Positions 42,791-50,558 of a stretch of DNA of 64,000 nucleotides are shown here, in pieces. The notes beneath the pieces are model-generated. The model was not told the DNA's origin and made no database searches. It was given only the letters and a program-made list of their open reading frames with translations. Origin of the DNA: Vreelandella boliviensis LC1. GTDB taxonomy: Bacteria; Pseudomonadota; Gammaproteobacteria; Pseudomonadales; Halomonadaceae. Within the stretch, counting starts at the first letter, position 1. Each line of letters opens with the position of its first letter. A program made the position numbers and the translations under genes. The stretch is taken from positions 1,763,681-1,827,680 of the forward strand of contig NZ_JH393257.1 in the NCBI RefSeq assembly GCF_000236035.1, written 5' to 3'.

Positions 42791-44722
42791 ATGGATTTGT
42801 CGTGGATCATGCCACTACTGGTTAGTGTCTGTGTACTTGTTATTGCACTGCTTGTAATACTGTCACTGTTTAAAGCCTTTTATCGGAAGATCGACCAAGG
42901 GCAGGCATTGATCGTCAATGACCTTTCCACAACTCCCAAGGTTTACTTTACCGGCGCTATGGTGCTGCCCGTTGTTCACCGTTCGGAAACCATGAAGATC
43001 TCGGTGATCACCCTGGAGCTGAACCGTACTGGGAAAGAGGGGTTGATCTGCCGTGACAACCTTCGTGCTGACATCAGCGTGGCGTTTTACCTGCGTGTCA
43101 ATGCCACCGCCGATGATGTCTTGCGCGTTGCTAAATCCGTTGGTGTTGGCCGTGCGTCAGATCGTGATGCCGTTAACGAGTTGTTTAACGCCAAGTTCAG
43201 CGAAGCATTGAAGACCGTCGGTAAAAAGATGGACTTCATGCAACTCTTCGAAGAGCGTCAGCAGTTCCGCGATGCCATCGTTGAGACGATTGGCCAAGAC
43301 CTGAATGGCTATATTCTCGAAGACGTTGCGATTGATTATTTAGAGCAAACGCCGAAAAGCTCGCTGGATCCGAACAATATTCTGGATTCAGAAGGCATCA
43401 AATGTATTACCGAGATTACCGCTCGGCACAACGTTGAAACCAACCGCCTAGAGCGCGACCAAGAACTAGAAATTCAGCGTAAGAATGTCTCCGCTCGTGA
43501 AGCCGCGTTAGAGCTGGAGCGCACTCAGGCCGATGCCGAAGCGCGCCAGCGTCGTGAAATCGAAAGCCTGCAATCGCGTGAACAGTCCGAAGCTGAACAA
43601 GTGCTTCAGCAAGAGCGTGCGAAAAGCGAAGCCGCGCGGATTAAAACCGACGAAGAACTGGCGATTGCCGATGAGAACAAGCAGCGCCAGATCGAAATGG
43701 CCACCAAGGCCCGCGAGCGTGCAGTACAGATCGAAGAGGTGCGGATTCGTCAGGCCAAAGAGCTTGAGGACGTTACCCGTGAGCGCGCGGTAGAAATTGA
43801 ACGAATCGGCATGGAAAAAGCGCTAGAAGAGGAGCGCAAAGAGATTGCCGAAATTACCAGTCAGCGTATTGCGGTTGAACGCAGCGTGGCGGAAGAAGAA
43901 GAGAACATTAACGATGTGCGTAACCGTGCTGAAGCAGAGCGCCAGAAGGTCACTCGCCTGACCGCCGCTCAAGCCGAAGCCGAAGAGCGCAAACTGAAAG
44001 AAGTACGCGCGGCAGAAGCGGTGTTTGAGCGCTCCAAACTGGAAGCGGAAGAAACGGTTATTCGCGCGCAAGCCGAGCTGGACGCGGCAGAGAAGAAATC
44101 CGCCGCAGAAGAGAAGCAGGCGCGCGGTCATCAAGCCCTTGCCGCGGCAGATGGCTTAGCCGAAGCACAGGTACTGGAAGCCCGTGCTCACGCCCAGCGT
44201 AGCGAAGGCTTTGCCCAGGCCGAGGTTAAAACGGCCAATGCGAAAGCCGACGAAGATGCTGGACTGGCGGAAGTACGTATTCTTGAACAGCGCCTTGAAG
44301 CCGAGGCGATGGGCGAGGAGAAACTGGGTGCCGCGAAAGCACAGGCACGTGAAGCAATGGCCAAAGCCGAAGCCAATGGCTTGGTCGAGAAGCTGCGCGC
44401 TTACGACAATATGTCCGAAGAGGCTCGCCACTTCGAAGAGTTCCGCATGAACCTGGAAGTCCACGAGAAAGAAGTCATGGCGCAAATCGAAGCCCAGCGC
44501 ATCGGTATGCTCGAAAATGGCAAAGTCATGGCTGCCGCGATGCACAATGCCAAGTTTGAACTGATTGGCGGCGATAGCGATGTGTTTGAAAAACTCACCG
44601 CCGGGCTAGGCTACGGTAAAGCAGTACAAGGCGTGCTCGATAAGTCGCCCGCGCTGCAAGCCACGCTGGCAGGCTTGGCGAGCCGTGCTATGAACCCAGG
44701 CAAGTCTTCCGAGTCTGCCTAA
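42791..44722 (+). CDS. Flotillin-family (SPFH) protein, YqiK type
   Basis: A 643-residue membrane scaffold. One N-terminal helix (about residues 5-27, PLLVSVCVLVIALLVIL) anchors it. The SPFH/band-7 domain follows (about 30-210; YFTGAMVLPVVHRSETM, ICRDNLRADISVAFYLRV, LEDVAIDYLEQTPKSSLDP). Then comes a very long E/A/R/Q-rich coiled coil to about residue 560 and the flotillin tail (LAGLASRAMNPG). It should oligomerise into membrane microdomain rings or cages. TTG 42773 and ATG 42785 are alternative starts; GGAG lies 6 bp before 42791. The ATPase gene follows after 155 bp. Confidence 0.88.
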   Translation: MDLSWIMPLLVSVCVLVIALLVILSLFKAFYRKIDQGQALIVNDLSTTPKVYFTGAMVLPVVHRSETMKISVITLELNRTGKEGLICRDNLRADISVAFYLRVNATADDVLRVAKSVGVGRASDRDAVNELFNAKFSEALKTVGKKMDFMQLFEERQQFRDAIVETIGQDLNGYILEDVAIDYLEQTPKSSLDPNNILDSEGIKCITEITARHNVETNRLERDQELEIQRKNVSAREAALELERTQADAEARQRREIESLQSREQSEAEQVLQQERAKSEAARIKTDEELAIADENKQRQIEMATKARERAVQIEEVRIRQAKELEDVTRERAVEIERIGMEKALEEERKEIAEITSQRIAVERSVAEEEENINDVRNRAEAERQKVTRLTAAQAEAEERKLKEVRAAEAVFERSKLEAEETVIRAQAELDAAEKKSAAEEKQARGHQALAAADGLAEAQVLEARAHAQRSEGFAQAEVKTANAKADEDAGLAEVRILEQRLEAEAMGEEKLGAAKAQAREAMAKAEANGLVEKLRAYDNMSEEARHFEEFRMNLEVHEKEVMAQIEAQRIGMLENGKVMAAAMHNAKFELIGGDSDVFEKLTAGLGYGKAVQGVLDKSPALQATLAGLASRAMNPGKSSESA

Positions 44723-44728
44723 AGGCTG

Positions 44729-44754
44729 GGCGGCTCTCGAAGGGGAGAGCCGCC
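44729..44754 (+). other. Stable hairpin after the flotillin gene
   Basis: GGCGGCTCTC (44729-44738), a GAAGGG loop and GAGAGCCGCC (44745-44754) form a perfect 10-bp stem 6 bp after the stop. No T tract follows, so it is more likely an mRNA 3'-end stabiliser or processing point than a terminator. Confidence 0.6.
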
Positions 44755-44809
44755 TCACCCTTACCGGTAGTCTCGTACTAAGCAGCCGGTGACTTTTCGT
44801 ACAAGCCCT

Positions 44810-44841
44810 AAGACCGCAACTGTTACCCCATTGCGGTCTTT
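44810..44841 (+). terminator. Weak terminator-like hairpin before the ATPase gene
   Basis: AAGACCGCAA (44810-44819) and TTGCGGTCTT (44831-44840) pair perfectly across an 11-nt loop, followed by TGCTATTT. The short T stretch suggests partial termination, so the large ATPase would be made at lower level than the flotillin. Confidence 0.5.
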
Positions 44842-44877
44842 GCTATTTCTAGTGAGCACTTTTTCAGGATGAACACT

Positions 44878-47800
44878 ATGTCGAAGGAGCACTCTTCGGT
44901 TGAAAATATCGTCAGAGAAAGCACCGCATTCGAGACGATTCAGCGGCGGTTGAGAACCCAGGGCGGCGAGCTGGGCGCTTCGATCGGAGAGCTGAACGCA
45001 GCCCGCGCTGACGTTTTCGGAAGTAGTAGCATGGCGCTGCTGGGGAGAGCCCGGGTACGCACCGAAAATAACGCCATTGCCCGCGATATGGTGCGTATTG
45101 GTGAGCAAATCTTGTTTGGCTTCAATGTTCAATTAGGGTTGCGTAAAGAGCTTGAGGCGAGCGATATCTTTGCGCTCTACTACCTCAAAGACGACGAAGA
45201 GGGGCTGGAGTTAAGCGAAGCGCCGATGGCGGATAGCTTCCTCACCGAGAGCCGCTTTGTTCAAGATTTCAAAGAACTCCAAAAATACTATAGCCATGCC
45301 ACGCTGGTTCAACTGGTCACCCTTAACAACAAACTGCTGATCGCTTTTCAAATAGGGGAAAAGCTTAGCGACCTACGCGTCTTCCGCTGGGAGTTGGCCG
45401 CCGGGGGGGAGGTGAGCCGCTATATCGATAACCGCGGTGAGCGCGACCTGGCCTTTCCGGATCGCTTCGCTTTCGCGTGGCAAACAGCGGGCCGGGACAT
45501 GCAGGAGCAGGGCCGTGCGCCCCACCTGAATATTCTCGATACTGTTTTTGTCGATAACCTGCGCGGCAACATTACCTTTAAGATTGAGAACAACACCAGC
45601 AGCGGCGAGGGTGTATTTGCCGACCCGGTGGAGTCAGACTCCCAATCGCTGGATGATGCCAGCTTTGAGTATGCTGATCTCGGCGCGGTGGTGCTGATCC
45701 GCATTTTGCCCTTCAATGAGAAACAGTGGCGCTACTATGTTTTTAATCGTGCAGAGCAGCATGTTAAACGCGTTGATGCCATGGCGGGCTCGGTGGTTGA
45801 ACTGCCGGAAAATCATGGCCTGATATTTCCTTCGGGCTACTACTTGAACTCTGGAGAGTTGACCACCTACGAAGTGCCCGAGGAGGACCTGCGTTTCAAG
45901 CGCATGGTGCGCTCGCCAAACGGCGAAGATGTTCTGTATATCTTCTACGCGCCACAAACCGGGCAGGTGGTGCTTTATCGCTACAACTTGATCCGCAAGC
46001 AGGTCGATACCCCCATGGTGGGGCATGGAGCGGCGATACTTGAAAACGGCCATCTGGCGATTTTTTATGCCGAAGATGAGCCGACGCTGGTTCACCCCAT
46101 CCAGGTATGGGCAACGCCCTTTATGTCGGAGCGCTTCCATGCCCAGGATGAGGTGCGTAACGACACGCCACTAGGCCGAATCGGCAATCCTGATCTGGTG
46201 CGTGGCATTGCCGAGCTTAATAGTATCGTGCAACTTGCTAACGAGAAGCAGGCGTCCGAGCGGCACTTTAACGCCATTATTCGTCGGGTCGACCGCACGC
46301 TGAATCAATTCCACTGGATTGGCGAAGCTGACTTTCAAGCCATTCACGCCGCGCTTGAACAGCTAAAGCACACCGCTGAACTGATGCTTGATGAGTATGA
46401 GAAAGTTCAGGCGATTCGTGCTCAGACTGCTCAGGCGCTAGACGAGGTTGAGAAACAGCAGGCGGCGCTGCTGCGGGAGCTCAAGCCCAGTAGTTGGAAA
46501 ACCCCCGATCTATTCGTCACCTACCTGAAACATCTACGCGACCATCGTGGCCGGCTCATGGCGCTGCGCGAGCGCCGCTACCTGGATGAAGAGCGTTTGC
46601 AAGCGTTAGAGCAAGCGCTGGATAAAGCGGAGCAGTCGCTGACCCAGCAGACCTTCAGCTTTCTTGCCCAGCCTGAAGCCTTGGACGGTTACCGGGAAAC
46701 CCTGGCGGCGTTAAAAGAGCAGGTAGGCGAGGCGGAAAATCGCCAGCAGCTGGCGGAGTGCGTAGGGCGTTACCGCGAATTGACCTCGGGCCTGGATATG
46801 ATCCAAGGGCTGCTGTCGTCGATGTCCGGCGGTGATGCTATCGAGCAGACGCGGATCACCGAGAATATCTCCAGCATCTACGCCTCGATTAATCAGCAGC
46901 GCTCCGAAGCAGAGATCCGTTTAAGAGAGCAGGGCAGTGCAGAGGCCCAGGCGCAGTTCGCGGCCCAGATTCGCCTGTTTGAGCAGAGCCTGGCCAACGG
47001 TGTCGGCGCGCTGCGGGAGCCCGACGACTGCGATCAGCTAATGACCCGGATACTCGACCAACTCCAGGAGTTGGAGAGTCAGTTCGGTGAGTTTGATGAA
47101 TTTTTGACCACCATTCTTGAGCAGCGTGAAAGCGCCCACGAAAGCATCGAAGCACGCCGCCAGCAGCTGCAGGACGAGCGTCAACGCCGCGTTTCTACTC
47201 TGACCGACGCCAGTCAGCGAATCCTGGCCAATGTGGAGCGCCGCACAGAGCGCTTTGAAACCCTGGAAGAGCTGCATAGCTTCTTCGCGGCGGATGCCAT
47301 GGTGGGCAAAGTGCGTAGCATGGTCGACGAGCTACGCGAGATGGGCGGCAATCTTGAGGCGGACGATATCGCCGGGCGCCTGCGCTCCTCTCAAGACGCC
47401 GCCATGCGTAGCGTGCGCGACCGTTCCGATATCTATGAATCCGGTGGCGATGTTATTCGCTTAGGGCCGCGCCACCGCTTCAGCGTCAACCAGCAGCATC
47501 TCGATTTAACCCTGGTGCCGCGCCAGGAGCGCATCATGCTGCACCTGACGGGCACCCAGTATTACGAGCCGCTGGAAGACGAGCGGCTGACCGAACTGCA
47601 AGACTACTGGGGGATGCTGCTGCCTTCCGAAAGCCCCGCTGTTTATCGCGCCGAGTACCTTGCCTACCGCTTTATGGGCGAGCTGGCGCAGCCCGGTGCC
47701 AAGCCACTTAATGTGGAAGATTTCAGCGAGCTGCAGCGTCAGATAGCCAATTTTGCCTCGCCGCGTTATCGCGAAAGCTACGAAAAAGGTATCCACGACC

Positions 47801-49797
47801 ACGACGCTGCGCTCATCGTACGCACCCTGTGGCCAGCTCGCCAAAGTGCCGGTTTGCTAGGCTTTGGGCCACTGCCCCGGGGGCTGGCGATGTTGTTCTG
47901 GGCCGCCCGTATTCATGATGAAGAGGCGACCCGTAACCTGCGTGCCCGTTGTCTCTCGGCGGGCATTCTGTGCCGCATTATGAATAACGAGGATCTGCTC
48001 AACGCCTTGATCCAGGAAGTACAGCCGCAGCTTGGCGCTTTTGTATCAGCCCAACAGATCAACTGCTCGGTGAGTGAGATAAGCAGTGCCACTGACTTTC
48101 TGGTGCGCCAGCTGGCGGAAGAGGGCGAGCGTTTTCCGGTCACTCAGTACGCTGCTAGCTTGGTAGAGAGCTTTACCACTTCCATGCAGCAGCAGGGCCA
48201 CTACGCACATTTCCAAGAGGCCTTGGCGGTGGTGGCGGGCAACCCTGGCGCACGCTGGGTGATCACTTCCCATTGGCTGCAGGCCCACGCGGGGCAAGCC
48301 AAGCAAGAGGCATTGCTGCACTACCTGCCTGAAGCGATAGCCATGCTCAACACGGCGGATCGGTTAGCCACCGCGCCCCATAATGTCGAGCTAGCCTTCA
48401 CCATTACCGGCTTGCTGGGCCAGCACGGGCGGCTTGAGCAGCAGGAGCTCACGCTTCAGCTGGACGACTTTCAGGAGCGGCTGCGCCACCATGAGCAGGT
48501 CGTGATACGCGACTGGACGGCACTGCAAGAGCGCCGCCAACTGATTTTACGCGAGCAGCGTGAACGCTTGAGGCTCGAAGAGTATCTGCCCAAACCGCTG
48601 AACTCCTTTGTGCGCAACAAGCTGATTACCGAAAGCTACCTGCCCATTATTGGCGATAACCTGGCTAAGCAGATGGGCACGGTAGGCGACACGCGGCGAA
48701 CGGATAATAGCGGTTTGCTGATGATGATCTCGCCCCCCGGCTACGGTAAAACCACCCTGATGGAGTATGTGGCGAACCGCCTGGGGCTGATCTTTATGAA
48801 GATTAACTGCCCCAGCCTTGGCCATGATGTGACCTCGCTAGACCCAGAAGCGGCTACCCACTCCACCGCCCGGGCCGAGCTGATTAAGCTGAACTTGGCG
48901 TTTGAGATGGGCAACAACGTGATGCTCTATCTGGATGATATTCAGCATACTCACCCGGAGTTTTTGCAGAAGTTTATCTCGCTATGTGACGGCAGCCGGC
49001 GGGTAGACGGTATCTGGAACGGACGTACCAAGACCTACGATATGCGCGGTAAGCGCTTCTGTATCGCCATGGCGGGTAACCCCTACACCGAAAGCGGCGA
49101 CGTGTTTAAAGTGCCCGACATGCTGGCCAACCGCGCCGATGTTTATAACCTGGGCGATGTGTTGAGTGGCATGGAGGAGGTCTTTGCGCTCTCCTATATC
49201 GAGAACGCCATGAGCGCCAATACGGTGCTTGCCTCTTTGGCAACGCGGGGCATGGACGACTTCTACCGCTTTGTGGATATCGCCATGGGCCGGGAGGTGC
49301 CGAGCACTGACTTTGAGCACGACTATAGCGCCGCAGAGCGCGAAGAGATCGTTGCGGTGCTGAAGAACATGTTTAAAGCCCGTGAAGTGGTGCTGCGCGT
49401 TAATCAGCAGTATATCGCCTCCAGCGCCCAGGCCGATGAGTACCGCACCGAACCCTCTTTCCGGTTGCAGGGTAGCTACCGCAATATGAATCGCTTGGCG
49501 GAGAAAATGTCGCCGATCCTCAGCGACGACGAGCTTGAAGCGATCATTGATGACCACTACGTCGGCGAAGCGCAGCTATTAACCCAGGGCGCCGAAGAGA
49601 ATCTGCTCAAGCTGAAAGAGCTTCGGGGCACCTTGAGCGAAGCGGAAAAGCAGCGCTGGGATGATATCAAGCGTGAGTTCCAACGTCGGCAATTAACCGG
49701 GGGCAATGAAGAGACCGGTGCATTGGTGGTTCGCCAGTTAAGCTTAATTGCGGAAGGCGTTGGGCAGTGGGGGAAGGGAATATCCGGTGAGAGTTAA
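44878..49797 (+). CDS. Giant coiled-coil AAA+ ATPase (DUF3686, 'DNA repair ATPase')
   Basis: A 1639-residue soluble protein. Residues 1-440 are beta-rich and look like a propeller (repeated F/Y-x-F blocks). About 450-830 is rich in long heptad coiled coil. About 830-1270 is helical. The AAA+ module follows, with Walker A PPGYGKTT (Lys1291), Walker B VMLYLDD (Asp1353, Asp1354) and sensor MAGNPYTESG, closest to MoxR-type ATPases. Databases label relatives 'DNA repair ATPase', without direct proof that I know of. AGGA with 8-bp spacing favours ATG 44878 over 44869. It follows YqiJ and flotillin genes, so a membrane-scaffold-linked remodelling role is inferred. Confidence 0.8.
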   Translation: MSKEHSSVENIVRESTAFETIQRRLRTQGGELGASIGELNAARADVFGSSSMALLGRARVRTENNAIARDMVRIGEQILFGFNVQLGLRKELEASDIFALYYLKDDEEGLELSEAPMADSFLTESRFVQDFKELQKYYSHATLVQLVTLNNKLLIAFQIGEKLSDLRVFRWELAAGGEVSRYIDNRGERDLAFPDRFAFAWQTAGRDMQEQGRAPHLNILDTVFVDNLRGNITFKIENNTSSGEGVFADPVESDSQSLDDASFEYADLGAVVLIRILPFNEKQWRYYVFNRAEQHVKRVDAMAGSVVELPENHGLIFPSGYYLNSGELTTYEVPEEDLRFKRMVRSPNGEDVLYIFYAPQTGQVVLYRYNLIRKQVDTPMVGHGAAILENGHLAIFYAEDEPTLVHPIQVWATPFMSERFHAQDEVRNDTPLGRIGNPDLVRGIAELNSIVQLANEKQASERHFNAIIRRVDRTLNQFHWIGEADFQAIHAALEQLKHTAELMLDEYEKVQAIRAQTAQALDEVEKQQAALLRELKPSSWKTPDLFVTYLKHLRDHRGRLMALRERRYLDEERLQALEQALDKAEQSLTQQTFSFLAQPEALDGYRETLAALKEQVGEAENRQQLAECVGRYRELTSGLDMIQGLLSSMSGGDAIEQTRITENISSIYASINQQRSEAEIRLREQGSAEAQAQFAAQIRLFEQSLANGVGALREPDDCDQLMTRILDQLQELESQFGEFDEFLTTILEQRESAHESIEARRQQLQDERQRRVSTLTDASQRILANVERRTERFETLEELHSFFAADAMVGKVRSMVDELREMGGNLEADDIAGRLRSSQDAAMRSVRDRSDIYESGGDVIRLGPRHRFSVNQQHLDLTLVPRQERIMLHLTGTQYYEPLEDERLTELQDYWGMLLPSESPAVYRAEYLAYRFMGELAQPGAKPLNVEDFSELQRQIANFASPRYRESYEKGIHDHDAALIVRTLWPARQSAGLLGFGPLPRGLAMLFWAARIHDEEATRNLRARCLSAGILCRIMNNEDLLNALIQEVQPQLGAFVSAQQINCSVSEISSATDFLVRQLAEEGERFPVTQYAASLVESFTTSMQQQGHYAHFQEALAVVAGNPGARWVITSHWLQAHAGQAKQEALLHYLPEAIAMLNTADRLATAPHNVELAFTITGLLGQHGRLEQQELTLQLDDFQERLRHHEQVVIRDWTALQERRQLILREQRERLRLEEYLPKPLNSFVRNKLITESYLPIIGDNLAKQMGTVGDTRRTDNSGLLMMISPPGYGKTTLMEYVANRLGLIFMKINCPSLGHDVTSLDPEAATHSTARAELIKLNLAFEMGNNVMLYLDDIQHTHPEFLQKFISLCDGSRRVDGIWNGRTKTYDMRGKRFCIAMAGNPYTESGDVFKVPDMLANRADVYNLGDVLSGMEEVFALSYIENAMSANTVLASLATRGMDDFYRFVDIAMGREVPSTDFEHDYSAAEREEIVAVLKNMFKAREVVLRVNQQYIASSAQADEYRTEPSFRLQGSYRNMNRLAEKMSPILSDDELEAIIDDHYVGEAQLLTQGAEENLLKLKELRGTLSEAEKQRWDDIKREFQRRQLTGGNEETGALVVRQLSLIAEGVGQWGKGISGES

Positions 49798-49858
49798 GGC
49801 TGACTGTATTGCCGCCCCCTGGTTAATCATTTGTTATCCATAATGATGCTGGGTCGAT

Positions 49859-49889
49859 AAAAAATCAGCCGCTGTTAATCAGCGGCTGA
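49859..49889 (-). terminator. Terminator of the zinc-ribbon gene
   Basis: TCAGCCGCTG and CAGCGGCTGA (49865-49889) form a perfect 10-bp stem with a 5-nt loop. On the minus strand it is followed by six Ts (complement of 49859-49864), a clear terminator for the gene at 49925. On the plus strand the T tract is missing. Confidence 0.85.
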
Positions 49890-49924
49890 CTAATCATTTA
49901 TCTAAAAGCACCCACCTAAAGCAC

Positions 49925-50479
49925 TTAATGAATAGCGGAGAAAGGATTTTCTGCCATTAAGAAAGCACGTAAGTCAGCTTTTTGAGCGTGGTTGTGTAGC
50001 CACTCACGAACGTCGCAGGCTTTTTGATAATCGGACTCGCCAAATTTGCTGCGATAAAGATTTTCAAAGGTGTCACTGGTTTTTTCCTGGCGTATCCGCT
50101 TTTGCCAGGGATCTGTCAGTATGCTGTTCAGGTTGCCGGCGAGTCCTTCCGCAATCAGCATTTCCCACTCGCCTTTATTCAACCAAACGCCCCCGACGCG
50201 GGCGCTGTAGTCGATTCTGTGGGCATTGTCTTTAGTAATGCGAAACTTACTCATAATGCCGCCGGTCATCGGGCAAATAAGCGCGCCTACTGTGTCTTCA
50301 GCTTCAATGCTCTCGACACAAATGTCATCAAATACGTGTTCGGGGTGACGCTCTTTCCAGCTAATGTAATCTTCAATCAAGATCCAATTGCCGCCGCAAT
50401 TGTCGCAAGTATGACTGCGGAAAAGAGCATCCATAAAGCTCGGGACTAAGTTCCCTTGTTGGCATGCGGTACACTTCAT
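49925..50479 (-). CDS. TFIIB-type zinc-ribbon protein
   Basis: A 184-residue protein with zinc-ribbon signatures: CTAC at residues 3-6 and CDNCGGNWI at 25-33, then a second partial module ICPMTGG...GVWLNKGEWEMLIAEG. This matches the zf-TFIIB (DUF2110-like 'Zn-finger of TFIIB type') pattern in which C-x2-C pairs are followed by GxWLDxGE. The C-terminal helical part (about 125-184) is unrecognised. AGGAA lies 8 bp upstream. It converges on the giant ATPase gene. Function unknown. Confidence 0.65.
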   Translation of the reverse strand: MKCTACQQGNLVPSFMDALFRSHTCDNCGGNWILIEDYISWKERHPEHVFDDICVESIEAEDTVGALICPMTGGIMSKFRITKDNAHRIDYSARVGGVWLNKGEWEMLIAEGLAGNLNSILTDPWQKRIRQEKTSDTFENLYRSKFGESDYQKACDVREWLHNHAQKADLRAFLMAENPFSAIH

Positions 50480-50558
50480 CGGCGCGTTCCTGCTGTTAAG
50501 TCCATGATATCTTTCTCATGTATGAAAGTTGTCACGCCGAGAAATTGACACTTAAAAC

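Noticed and set aside
43823..44545. Minus-strand frames opposite the flotillin coiled coil
   Set aside because: They come from the E/A/Q-rich codons of the flotillin read backwards and resemble no protein.
49865..49889. Hairpin as terminator of the giant ATPase on the plus strand
   Set aside because: No T tract follows on the plus strand; the tract is on the minus strand, so it belongs to the zinc-ribbon gene.
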